Positions 7,075 to 12,614 of a stretch of 39,629 nucleotides of DNA are shown piece by piece. Source of the DNA: a virus. Position 1 is the first letter of the stretch. Each line of letters begins with the position of its first letter. Both the position numbers and the translations under genes were made by a program. The notes below the pieces were generated by a model. The model was not told the DNA's origin. It was given only the letters and a program-made list of their open reading frames with translations, and made no database searches. The stretch is taken from positions 1 through 39,629 of IMG/VR virus record IMGVR_UViG_3300042881_004334; one strand, 5' to 3'.

Positions 7075-7105
7075 CAAATGTATTATTCCCCTGGTGGAGG
7101 TTCAA
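7075..7105 (-). promoter_or_regulatory. Bacteroidota-type promoter for the terminase large gene
   Basis: On the minus strand TTG (7103-7105), 20 nt, then TACATTTG (7075-7082). It overlaps the last codons of the small subunit gene and lies about 46 nt before ATG 7028. Confidence 0.65.
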
Positions 7106-7499
7106 TTCCGGAAATGGTGACGGTAAGTTGTTGGGGCGTGGTTTCGATTTCGTGGCGATCCTTCCATTCGTCTTTAAAGCGGTTTTTCATGTTGAAAATC
7201 CAAACCGTTGAATTTAAAGAGGTTTTGGTCTGCTGAATATTGCCGTCTTCGTCCCGGACCATTGTTTCCTTGTTGATGATATTTTCAATCCCCAATCTTT
7301 CCCAAAAAAGCCTTGCTCTTTCAATGCCTATTTTTTTGGAGTCAAGAAATTGAGGGTTTGCTTCCTGCCAATCGTAAATGGTCTGCTTCGAAACGCCAAC
7401 TAATCCGGCAAAAGATTCAAACGAGAATCCTTGCGCCATGTGTTCGATAAGCAGTTGGCAATGACTTTCTTCATACTTTGTGGGCCGTCCTGCTGGCAT
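7083..7499 (-). CDS. terS: Terminase small subunit
   Basis: A 138-aa protein starting MPAGRPTKYEESHCQLLIEH with an N-terminal helix-turn-helix (about 20-60, 'SFESFAGLVGVSKQTIYDWQ'), a helical oligomerisation middle and a short acidic or Pro-rich end (ISGIEPPPGE) likely to contact the large subunit. This is the classic architecture of DNA-packaging small subunits that recognise the phage DNA. It lies directly upstream of the large subunit and has its own promoter at 7551-7577. Confidence 0.9.
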   Translation of the reverse strand: MPAGRPTKYEESHCQLLIEHMAQGFSFESFAGLVGVSKQTIYDWQEANPQFLDSKKIGIERARLFWERLGIENIINKETMVRDEDGNIQQTKTSLNSTVWIFNMKNRFKDEWKDRHEIETTPQQLTVTISGIEPPPGE

Positions 7500-7550
7500 A
7501 GTTCTCTGGGTTAAGTGCCTGAATAGATTTCATATTCGTTTTTTCAAATT

Positions 7551-7577
7551 CAAAGGTAGGAAGAAAATTGCTTGCAA
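7551..7577 (-). promoter_or_regulatory. Promoter for the terminase small subunit, nested in a terminator U-run
   Basis: On the minus strand TACCTTTG (7551-7558) is preceded by TTG (7575-7577) at 16 nt, slightly shorter than usual. The TTG is the end of the preceding terminator's T-run. The 50-nt leader holds a possible 20-codon frame (MKSIQALNPENY), which I do not call as a gene. Confidence 0.5.
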
Positions 7578-7606
7578 AAAAAAAAGCCCCTTATTCGGAG
7601 GCTTTC
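7576..7606 (-). terminator. Intrinsic terminator
   Basis: On the minus strand AAAGCCTC pairs with GGGGCTTT (one G.U) around a loop that contains the stop codon of the 53-aa gene, followed by a run of T up to 7576. It closes the short unit 8066-7591. Confidence 0.8.
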
Positions 7607-7752
7607 AATTCTTTCAAATAATTCCGAATCATAATTGTAACCCGGTTCTTGTGTCCGATTGGGATTCGAAAAGCAACGGTTTCGGTTTTGGGACCGGTTT
7701 TTCTTCCGGCCCCTGGCTTGCGCTTCCCGTTTGTTGGGATTCCTTTAGGCAT
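7591..7752 (-). CDS. Small basic, ribbon-helix-helix-like DNA-binding protein, 53 aa
   Basis: The frame reads MPKGIPTNGKRKPGAGRKTG and continues with a beta-strand-like 'TETVAFRIP' and two helices ending LKELKASE. The order (basic arm, short strand, two helices) resembles Arc/MetJ-type ribbon-helix-helix proteins, which act as dimeric repressors; this is a pattern-level inference. It lies downstream of the 94-aa gene (7782-8066), separated by a UUCG hairpin, and its stop codon lies in the loop of its own terminator. It could regulate the divergent lysis and minus-strand promoters nearby. Confidence 0.65.
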   Translation of the reverse strand: MPKGIPTNGKRKPGAGRKTGPKTETVAFRIPIGHKNRVTIMIRNYLKELKASE

Positions 7753-7760
7753 AAAGTTAA

Positions 7761-7774
7761 GGGGCCGAAGCCCC
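7761..7774 (-). terminator. UUCG hairpin between two small genes
   Basis: On the minus strand GGGGC, TTCG, GCCCC forms a very stable hairpin, followed by TTAACTTT rather than a clean U-run. It may be a weak terminator or an mRNA stability or processing element between the 94-aa and 53-aa genes. Confidence 0.5.
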
Positions 7775-7781
7775 GGTTTTA

Positions 7782-8066
7782 TTATAGACTTGTATAAAGT
7801 CCTGTTGTTTTTTCAAATATTGATTTCAACATATCAGAATAGGCTCCTTCCACTTCTTTGATTGTTTTTACATCAAGTCCTCTGAATTTGCAGAACTTCA
7901 CATCGTAAGTATCCATTGAGTTAAGAGTTACATACATGATATTTGCAATTTTAGAACCTTTGAATTTTGCTACTAAAGTGTTTCCGTCTGAATAACAAGT
8001 AGCTCCGGTCATTACGATGAATTTGTTACCACCTAGTTGCTGAAGAATTTGAGATGCGATTGTCAT
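7782..8066 (-). CDS. Conserved-looking phage protein, 94 aa
   Basis: The start is ATG 8064-8066 (MTIASQILQQLGGNKFIVMT), 27 nt after the promoter 8093-8122; the longer frame upstream is only the shadow of the endolysin gene. The features 'LGGNKFIVMTGA', 'NIMYVTLNSMDTYDVKF' and an ending 'EKTTGLYTSL' match a small-protein pattern I recall from many phages and mobile elements, of unknown function. It is divergent from the lysis genes, followed by a UUCG hairpin and then the 53-aa putative DNA-binding protein. Confidence 0.8.
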   Translation of the reverse strand: MTIASQILQQLGGNKFIVMTGATCYSDGNTLVAKFKGSKIANIMYVTLNSMDTYDVKFCKFRGLDVKTIKEVEGAYSDMLKSIFEKTTGLYTSL

Positions 8067-8092
8067 TTTGTTTTTTGTTTTGTTTGATGCAA

Positions 8093-8122
8093 CAAAGGTA
8101 ACACCACTTTTTATTTCTGCAA
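8093..8122 (-). promoter_or_regulatory. Bacteroidota-type promoter
   Basis: On the minus strand TTG (8120-8122), 19 nt, then TACCTTTG (8093-8100) and TTGCA. It drives the 94-aa gene and lies in the divergent region with the plus-strand endolysin gene, for which I see no comparably good promoter. Confidence 0.75.
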
Positions 8123-8181
8123 ACTTTTTTAAGAAAAAAGGCAAAAATTTTTGAAATATTTTTTTTGGCTTTCTTTGGGGC

Positions 8182-8541
8182 ATGGAATTAAAGCATTTCA
8201 AACTGTCAGAATTTGACAGCCCTGATTTACCAGGATCAGGAAAAAACATGAATCCGGACTTTCTGAAAAGACTTGATGAGGCCCGTGAAATTGCAGGAGT
8301 GCCGTTTAATATCAACTCAGGCTTTCGTACTTCTGCCCATAATGCCAAAGTAAAAGGGAAACCTAATTCGTCCCATTTGCGGGGATATGCGGCTGATATA
8401 GCAACAAAAACGCCCTCCATTAAGTTTAAGGTTCTGGATAGTCTTTTAAAAGTAGGTTTTGACAGGATTGGTGTTTATTCAACCTTCATCCATGTTGATT
8501 GTGATCCACAGTTTAATGAACAACGCTGTGTAATATGGTAA
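8182..8541 (+). CDS. Endolysin, peptidase M15 family
   Basis: A 119-aa zinc peptidase of the M15A / D-Ala-D-Ala carboxypeptidase-like type that would cut peptidoglycan cross-links at lysis. Visible motifs are SGFRTSAHN (residues about 46-54), SSHLRGYAADI with the zinc His and Asp (about 63-73), and FIHVDCDP with the catalytic/zinc His near 102-109. There is no signal peptide, so it needs a holin. Length is typical for the single-domain form. It is first in a four-gene lysis cassette and overlaps the next gene by 7 nt. Confidence 0.93.
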   Translation: MELKHFKLSEFDSPDLPGSGKNMNPDFLKRLDEAREIAGVPFNINSGFRTSAHNAKVKGKPNSSHLRGYAADIATKTPSIKFKVLDSLLKVGFDRIGVYSTFIHVDCDPQFNEQRCVIW

Positions 8542-8870
8542 CGATTAAAGAATTTATTCAGGTTGCATTGCACCACATTTCTAATGCCCCTGGCTACTAC
8601 TACAACCATTTCTTTTGTCCTGTAAAACGGGAATCCATTATGCTCGGCTTTAGCGGTCTGGCAATATCATTCAGTTACGGGCTGCACAAGCTATCTGAAT
8701 ACATTGCCGAAATCAACCTTATATGGTCCTTTGTGGCCAAATTGCTTTCAGGACTGATCCTGGTAATGAACTTCATTATGGTCTTTATGGCACTTGCCAA
8801 AAGAGTCCGGGACTGGAAAAAGAATGAGGAACAAGAAGGTAAGGATGAATTCAAAAAACGTAACCGATGA
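8535..8870 (+). CDS. Holin-like membrane protein, 111 aa
   Basis: It starts MVTIKEFIQVALHHISNAPG and has two hydrophobic segments, about residues 36-55 (LGFSGLAISFSYGL) and 65-88 (SFVAKLLSGLILVMNFIMVF), and a very basic/acidic charged C-terminus (KKNEEQEGKDEFKKRNR). A small two-segment membrane protein directly after the endolysin is the expected holin. It overlaps both neighbours by a few bases (ATGA with the next). No family recognised. Confidence 0.7.
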   Translation: MVTIKEFIQVALHHISNAPGYYYNHFFCPVKRESIMLGFSGLAISFSYGLHKLSEYIAEINLIWSFVAKLLSGLILVMNFIMVFMALAKRVRDWKKNEEQEGKDEFKKRNR

Positions 8871-9151
8871 AAAAACTGTTTTGCCTTTTGCTTTTTGCCC
8901 TGGCAGGTTGCGCTAAGGAGTCCGATGTTGAACGAGTAAATTTAAAGATTGCAGAACTTCAAAAACAGGACAGCATTTTCAAGACTCAGCTTGCAATCGA
9001 ACGCCAGGAACGTCACGAAATGGATTCAGCCATGGGGTATTACATTGCCTTTCATGATAGTATACTTGAAAAGTCCTTGTCTAAAATTGAAAAGTCAAAA
9101 CGTCGGGGTGCATTTTGGGGATCCTTTGGAAGGGCTTTGATTGGGAAATGA
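8867..9151 (+). CDS. Lipoprotein with coiled coil, spanin-like, 94 aa
   Basis: The signal MKKLFCLLLFALAGCAKESD has a clean lipobox (ALAGC). The mature part is a charged helix (about 22-80) and ends with a basic 'SKRRGAFWGSFGRALIGK' segment that could be amphipathic or membrane-associated. In a lysis cassette of a Gram-negative phage this suggests an outer-membrane spanin or a unimolecular-spanin-like protein. Assignment is by context and topology, not by sequence family. The gene overlaps its neighbours by ATGA. Confidence 0.6.
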   Translation: MKKLFCLLLFALAGCAKESDVERVNLKIAELQKQDSIFKTQLAIERQERHEMDSAMGYYIAFHDSILEKSLSKIEKSKRRGAFWGSFGRALIGK

Positions 9152-9375
9152 CAGATCAAAGGGGAAGTTTTCAGAAACGAATGCAGGTACTTGCCTACAT
9201 CGCTTCTACGCTTACCCTTTGGGGCGTAATCCCTGCCCTTGGGTTTGTCAATAAGCAATTAGACCTGCATATATCCAATGAAGTAATGGTCTTAGTTGTT
9301 GGTGGACTTCTTACAACCTGGCAGGATTTGACCAAAAAGATTTTCCGAATCCTTGTTAATGGGAAGGAAGGGTAA
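9148..9375 (+). CDS. Second holin-like membrane protein, 75 aa
   Basis: The start is taken as ATG 9148-9150 (MTDQRGSFQKRMQVLAYIAS), which overlaps the previous stop (ATGA). The protein has two hydrophobic segments (about 12-33 and 44-58) and ends KIFRILVNGKEG. It may be an antiholin or a partner holin, or the inner-membrane spanin partner. It is the last gene of the lysis cassette, and its end meets the terminator shared with the opposing tmRNA gene. Confidence 0.65.
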   Translation: MTDQRGSFQKRMQVLAYIASTLTLWGVIPALGFVNKQLDLHISNEVMVLVVGGLLTTWQDLTKKIFRILVNGKEG

Positions 9376-9408
9376 TAAAAAAAGCCCCTGATAAATTACC
9401 AGAGGCTT
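9376..9408 (-). terminator. Terminator of the tmRNA gene (facing the lysis cassette)
   Basis: On the minus strand AAGCCTCTG pairs with CAGGGGCTT (9 bp, one U.G) around GTAATTTAT, followed by a T-run (9377-9383 region). It sits directly at the end of the plus-strand lysis cassette and may work weakly in both directions; the U-run favours the minus strand. Confidence 0.85.
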
Positions 9409-9412
9409 CCGA

Positions 9413-9463
9413 CTATGCGGCCAGCTTCCTGCCAGCGGCGAAGTCTACATTGATTTGTGTGCC
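9413..9463 (-). other. tmRNA proteolysis-tag reading frame
   Basis: The minus-strand frame GGC ... GCA TAG encodes GTQINVDFAAGRKLAA. The end LAA-stop matches the degron recognised by ClpXP and ClpAP. I chose GGC as the resume codon because ATAACC precedes it, comparable with the U(-5)A(-4) found before resume codons, and because Bacteroidota tags that I recall begin with Gly. The frame is open further upstream, so the tag could be longer. At 16 residues it is longer than the usual 8-12. Confidence 0.65.
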
Positions 9464-9522
9464 GGTTATGGCTTGTGAAGTCTCCCTCGGTCTCTTTCTC
9501 GCTGTCAAAGCCGGTCGGCCCC

Positions 9523-9635
9523 TGTTGAGAAACCCGTATTTCTACGGGTCGGCCCATGAGAGCTACTCATGGGGCTGTTCAAGGTTTTGCCGTTCCTATC
9601 GGAGTTCAAAACGGCCACACGGCGAAGTGTGTTAG
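9523..9635 (-). other. Hairpin-rich spacer joining the two tmRNA halves
   Basis: This 113-nt segment joins the acceptor 3' end to the 5' half and would be excised in a two-piece tmRNA. It contains CACAC/GTGTG (9631-9616), GCCGTT/AACGGC (9615-9589), a perfect CCCATGAG/CTCATGGG hairpin (9573-9553) and ACCCGTA-GAAA-TACGGGT with a GNRA loop (9549-9532). That is more structure than a simple processing spacer needs. Confidence 0.6.
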
Positions 9636-9700
9636 TGGAGCCGGAGGGATTCGAACCCTCGTGCAGACAAGTGACTACTTTGGTACAAGCGTCTTCGCTG

Positions 9701-9730
9701 CAAAAATAAAAAAAACCGCTCAAAATTCAA
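9701..9730 (-). promoter_or_regulatory. Promoter of the tmRNA gene, nested in the upstream terminator
   Basis: On the minus strand TTG (9728-9730), exactly 19 nt, then TATTTTTG (9701-9708). The TTG lies in the loop of the preceding intrinsic terminator, and the spacer is its U-run. The expected start, about 7 nt after the -7 box, is just upstream of the acceptor half of the tmRNA. Confidence 0.75.
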
Positions 9731-9740
9731 GCGGCCTTTC
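9712..9740 (-). terminator. Terminator of the minus-strand early operon
   Basis: On the minus strand AAAGGCCGCT pairs with AGCGGTTTTT around TGAATTTTG (core CCGCT/AGCGG) and eight T follow. It closes the long early operon whose last gene stops at 9760. Confidence 0.85.
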
Positions 9741-9759
9741 CAGTCATTTAACCAAATTC

Positions 9760-10152
9760 TCACTTTTCAAGGTCTTCTTCCACCATCTTACAATTTCCCA
9801 TCATCCGCCAAAGCAAGGTAAATACTTCTTCGGCCTTTGCCTGAACTTCTTCCAAGGTTGATCCATATAAATGCTCCACATCTGAGAATCCAGAATCAGC
9901 CTTTGGGAAAGATGGCACCGTGCATGAAAATCTGCCAATGTCATCAATAGGGCGTTTGAAGTTTTGTTCAATCTTGCAGATTTTGACATGATGGACTTTG
10001 CCATAAACATTTTTTAGCCATTGCTTATTTTCAGCCAATCCCTTTTCAATGTCCACAATCAAATGTCCATAAACGGCCCATCTGCCACTTTTGTCCGGTG
10101 TCATCTGTCCTTTCGACACGTAGTGGAATCTCCAGATTATTTGTGGTTTCAT
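9760..10152 (-). CDS. Hypothetical protein, 130 aa
   Basis: I do not recognise it. It begins MKPQIIWRFHYVSKGQMTPD, looks like a compact alpha/beta soluble protein with an N-terminal beta strand pair and a C-terminal helix ('TLEEVQAKAEEVFTLLWRMM'), and has no signal or membrane segment. It is the last gene of the early minus-strand operon, overlapping the stop of its upstream neighbour by 4 nt, and an intrinsic terminator follows. Confidence 0.7.
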   Translation of the reverse strand: MKPQIIWRFHYVSKGQMTPDKSGRWAVYGHLIVDIEKGLAENKQWLKNVYGKVHHVKICKIEQNFKRPIDDIGRFSCTVPSFPKADSGFSDVEHLYGSTLEEVQAKAEEVFTLLWRMMGNCKMVEEDLEK

Positions 10153-10487
10153 TTCTTCTCAACTTTTACAATTTCATCTTCCACAATACTCCACCCCGCA
10201 TTTACAAAATACTTGTCATTAAACTTGTATGCCCGAAGCTCCCCTTCGTTTTTTGTCTCAATCGTGTACTGATTATCCGGATAGAACCGGGCCAAAAGCT
10301 TATAGTCCATTTCTGTTCGTGCAGTTCCGGCCTTGAATAGCCTTTTGTAGATCATCGTCTTCTCCTCATCCAGAAACGAATCGTATCGGTCAATCACTTT
10401 TCGGACAAATCCGATGCAAACACCCGTTGACCCGCCGAAGCAGGAATCCAAAAGGCGCAGGGTTTCGAAAAAGTCAATTTGGATCAT
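10149..10487 (-). CDS. Hypothetical protein, 112 aa
   Basis: The frame is open to 10577, but ATG 10485-10487 (MIQIDFFETLRLLDSCFGGS) is preferred because it forms an ATGA overlap with the preceding gene's stop. The protein is soluble and mixed alpha/beta with no recognised family; it ends 'AGWSIVEDEIVKVEKK'. It lies in a run of small genes with 4-nt overlaps, typical of a phage early operon. Confidence 0.65.
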   Translation of the reverse strand: MIQIDFFETLRLLDSCFGGSTGVCIGFVRKVIDRYDSFLDEEKTMIYKRLFKAGTARTEMDYKLLARFYPDNQYTIETKNEGELRAYKFNDKYFVNAGWSIVEDEIVKVEKK

Positions 10488-10684
10488 TTTTTGTATTCTT
10501 GAAACTCCTTCCAATATTTCCGGGACATCACAACCCATTCCTGGTCCAACTTCATCTCCACCACTCCAGATGCCCAATGCTTCCGGGCCGGTATGCCGTT
10601 GCAGTGGCCGTAGGTGTAGCGGTTGTGGTGATAGATGACATAAGCCACAAACAGAAGGAAGCCGGTTATGAGGATTTCAAGCAT
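10484..10684 (-). CDS. Small membrane-anchored protein, 66 aa
   Basis: The N-terminus MLEILITGFLLFVAYVIYHH is one transmembrane segment; the remainder is a hydrophilic tail ending KYWKEFQEYKK. There is no lipobox. It starts 10 nt after the stop of the metalloprotease lipoprotein gene and overlaps the next gene by ATGA. Function unknown; a membrane role beside the exported protease is possible. Confidence 0.65.
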   Translation of the reverse strand: MLEILITGFLLFVAYVIYHHNRYTYGHCNGIPARKHWASGVVEMKLDQEWVVMSRKYWKEFQEYKK

Positions 10685-10694
10685 TGTATTTCAA

Positions 10695-11957
10695 CTAATC
10701 CAAAACCCGAACCTCCCTTACCCGGACGTGAGAATCCAAGGCAAAGAAATCAATCTTAATGGTATTCACCCCAGCCCGATTAACCGGAATGTTCATCTCC
10801 AAAGCACCAGGGACCGCAACACCAAGCTGCGTGCCGTTGACAGAAACGATTGCCTGTCTGATCGGGCTGCCCCATTTTGAGCCAGACAAGTACCCCGTCC
10901 ATATCCGGATACAATCCACGCTGGCATTGTTATAGGTCAAGGTCAGGCTTGTTTGTGGGGCATTTACAACCCATCTGGAAGCGTTGGTGTTGTCAATACC
11001 ATCCAATGCCTTATCAAAGCCCGGATGGCTTCCTGTAACGCTTGTGTGAGCTACCAAGGTGCTGCAAGTAGTAACGGGTGGTAATGGTGGTTGTGTCGGG
11101 GTGTAAGTCTGAAGGCTTGAATAAAAAACAGCCCGATGTAGCTTAGCCAATACCGATGGATGCAGGGTGTAGGTTGCCTGTCCCCAAATATGAGCATAAC
11201 TATTCCAGCCTCCCGATTGGCGTATGGTGGTCCGGTTGCACCTGATCGGAACGGGGGAACAAGTTACTTCCCCAGCTGCTGCGGAATCCAGTCTTCCAAG
11301 TGGCCTGCCGTCCTTGGTGTACCACTCGCAACAGTTATGGGAATGTGAGATTCCCAAGTTATGCAGGATTTCGTGACCAATGGCGTACTCGTCATTCCCC
11401 GGCTTATCAAATCCTCCTGCAATCGCTTTGCCGAAGCCAGAAATGGCGTATGGTGCAGTTGTCAGGCTTCCTCTGGATATGAAGGCCGAACCACCTAATC
11501 CAGAACGTCCTGAGATGCGAAGCATAAAATTATTTCCTACCCTTGGAACCGTTGATGAAAACTGAAACAGCATATTATTTCCGTTTGTCTGACGGCTTAC
11601 AATGTCGTGGCGGGTTAGGATCTTGATTTGGCTGATTGTGAACCTTAGTCCCGTCTGGCGTTCCATGTTCCATGCAATCCGGGCGAATCTGGCTCTGACC
11701 GTGTCTTCGGTAAAAGGCTTCCAATGTGCGTTGTAAATTGAATCCACTTCGATGTAAAACGGAACAATGCGATAGCTTCGGTAAGTTGGTTCCCAGAAAT
11801 CCGGTTCACTTGCAGCCCTGAGCATTGACGGCTCTGCTGGCGCAGGAACTTCGTCGGAGGTCACAACCAATTCGTCGGTTTGTGGGCCTGTTAGGTTGTG
11901 GGTGCAGCTTCCTAATCCCATCAGGAAAACTGCTAAAATGAAAAGTGTGTTTTTCAT
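10695..11957 (-). CDS. Lipoprotein zinc metalloprotease (metzincin) with C-terminal beta-sandwich
   Basis: A 420-aa exported protein. The signal peptide MKNTLFILAVFLMGLGSCTH has a lipobox (GLGSC, lipidated Cys 18). The catalytic domain (about 55-300) carries HEILHNLGISHSH near residues 192-204, the HExxHxxGxxH zinc signature of metzincins (reprolysin/ADAM-like), with several Cys after it that may form disulfides. A Pro/Thr linker (TPTQPPLPP) leads to a C-terminal domain of about 130 residues, which resembles an F5/8 type C (discoidin-like) binding domain. The expected place is the host outer membrane surface or periplasm. A protease lipoprotein is unusual cargo in a 39-kb phage; it may cleave surface proteins to exclude other phages, aid release, or benefit the host. 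The Met-turn is not obvious. Confidence 0.8.
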   Translation of the reverse strand: MKNTLFILAVFLMGLGSCTHNLTGPQTDELVVTSDEVPAPAEPSMLRAASEPDFWEPTYRSYRIVPFYIEVDSIYNAHWKPFTEDTVRARFARIAWNMERQTGLRFTISQIKILTRHDIVSRQTNGNNMLFQFSSTVPRVGNNFMLRISGRSGLGGSAFISRGSLTTAPYAISGFGKAIAGGFDKPGNDEYAIGHEILHNLGISHSHNCCEWYTKDGRPLGRLDSAAAGEVTCSPVPIRCNRTTIRQSGGWNSYAHIWGQATYTLHPSVLAKLHRAVFYSSLQTYTPTQPPLPPVTTCSTLVAHTSVTGSHPGFDKALDGIDNTNASRWVVNAPQTSLTLTYNNASVDCIRIWTGYLSGSKWGSPIRQAIVSVNGTQLGVAVPGALEMNIPVNRAGVNTIKIDFFALDSHVRVREVRVLD

Positions 11958-11966
11958 GGGGTAAAA

Positions 11967-12300
11967 TTAAAGCTTTTTGTTTTGTTGCTTTTCAATCTTC
12001 TGCTCCAATTCATTGATATTCTCCGCATCATGCTCCCAATCCCCTTCTTTGGCCATCTTCAGCATTTCATTTGCATCTTCAATCATTCCGGCCTTAAAGG
12101 CTATCCAGCCCGCTGACCTAAATAAAATCAGGGTGTGGCGTTGCGTTGTGGCAGATTGTAGCGGCTTCCTTTTCGGATTGAAAGGCAATTTTTCGGGCAA
12201 CCTTTGCTTTTTCCAAATCATTTTTCCCCTCATACACAAGTGCTTTGTATGAACAAGAAATGGCTACATCGTGCAGCTTTTGAGCAGATTTAAATTTCAT
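11967..12300 (-). CDS. TPR-like helical protein interrupted by a frameshift
   Basis: Translation from ATG 12298-12300 gives MKFKSAQKLHDVAISCSYKA..., which stops at TAG 12118. The next frame continues the same pattern as 'LFRSAGWIAFKAGMIEDANE' down to the stop at 11967. Dropping one T from TTTT near 12123-12126 gives a continuous protein of about 110 aa through 'HPDLFRSAGW'. The helical pairs resemble TPR repeats. The break may be a sequencing or assembly error, a real mutation, or recoding; the run is only four T, so it is not an obvious homopolymer error. The start overlaps the upstream stop (ATGA). Confidence 0.55.
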
Positions 12301-12312
12301 GGCTCTGGATTG
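12294..12312. repeat. 19-bp direct repeat at a gene junction, copy 1
   Basis: Positions 12294-12312 are identical to 12608-12626 and each spans the end of one small gene (encoding NPEP-stop) and the ATG of the next. The two copies are 314 bp apart. This may mark duplication of a gene-end cassette or a recombination junction. Confidence 0.8.
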
Positions 12313-12614
12313 AGTTTTAATAGACTCAAAATTTCTAATCCTCTTTTGTGGCATATTTCAATTTGCTCCCACCCATGCCCATCATAATTTTTTTCATGGA
12401 GTAATATGTCTGCCGCTTCGATTAGCTTGGCCAACACAGAAGCTGTGTTCCATGCTTTTCCTTCTTCAGTAGGCAGGGGTGGTTCTTGCCCACTTTGAAG
12501 CCCAATGATTTTCCCGGCAGCAAAAATCGACTTCAGCTCGGCTGGTGTGCCTTTTTTAAGGATTTCTTTTTCAACCTCTAAGGCTGCTTCAAGGTCTTGT
12601 TTTGTGTATTTCAT
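12297..12614 (-). CDS. Hypothetical protein, 105 aa
   Basis: The start is taken as ATG 12612-12614 (MKYTKQDLEAALEVEKEILK), which overlaps the previous stop (ATGA); the longer frame upstream is shared repeat sequence. The protein is largely helical with a central Pro-rich turn (EPPLPTEEGKAWNTAS) and ends LKLNPEP, the same C-terminal four residues as its upstream neighbour. No family recognised. It belongs to a run of small early genes. Confidence 0.65.
   Translation of the reverse strand: MKYTKQDLEAALEVEKEILKKGTPAELKSIFAAGKIIGLQSGQEPPLPTEEGKAWNTASVLAKLIEAADILLHEKNYDGHGWEQIEICHKRGLEILSLLKLNPEP

Larger units (their letters stand above)
9376..9694 (-). ncRNA. ssrA: Circularly permuted (two-piece) tmRNA
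   Basis: On the minus strand the 3' tRNA-like half comes first: T-arm GAGGG-TTCGAAT-CCCTC (9660-9644), acceptor CGGCTCC (9643-9637) and discriminator A (9636), with CCA not encoded. A 113-nt spacer follows, then the 5' half: acceptor GGGGCCG (9522-9516) and the D-region ACCGGCTTTGACAGC (9515-9501). The acceptor strands form 7 pairs with G3.U70, the alanine identity pair. A tag frame (9463-9413) ends LAA-stop and a terminator follows. A candidate P2 helix is ACAAGC (9476-9471) with GCTTGT (9690-9685). tmRNA rescues stalled ribosomes and tags nascent chains for degradation. Order and elements match the permuted tmRNAs of Alphaproteobacteria and some Cyanobacteria; use in a Bacteroidota phage appears new to me. 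No SmpB gene is present, so host SmpB would be used. Confidence 0.85.

Noticed and set aside
7083-7105. Shine-Dalgarno sites
   Set aside because: Purine-rich stretches before genes are sporadic and not positioned consistently; Bacteroidota usually do not use them, so they were not used to choose starts.
7500-7550. A 20-codon frame (MKSIQALNPENY...) in the terminase small subunit leader
   Set aside because: It is too short, without conserved features, and overlaps the start of the terminase gene.
8067-8420. N-terminal extension of the 94-aa gene to 8420
   Set aside because: It is the antisense shadow of the endolysin gene, and the promoter 8093-8122 lies inside it.
9630-9665. An attP site made of a tRNA/tmRNA 3' end
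   Set aside because: No integrase, excisionase or repressor region was found nearby. The downstream 5' half with tag frame, promoter and terminator explains the segment as a complete RNA gene.
9637-9700. A conventional tRNA gene on the minus strand
   Set aside because: The T-arm and acceptor strand are canonical, but no matching 5' acceptor strand (GGAGCCG-like), D-arm or anticodon arm exists upstream within tRNA distance. The partner strand lies downstream, which supports permutation instead.
9450-9861. Open frames overlapping the tmRNA region on both strands
   Set aside because: They overlap the RNA elements and terminators, with no coding character or conserved start.
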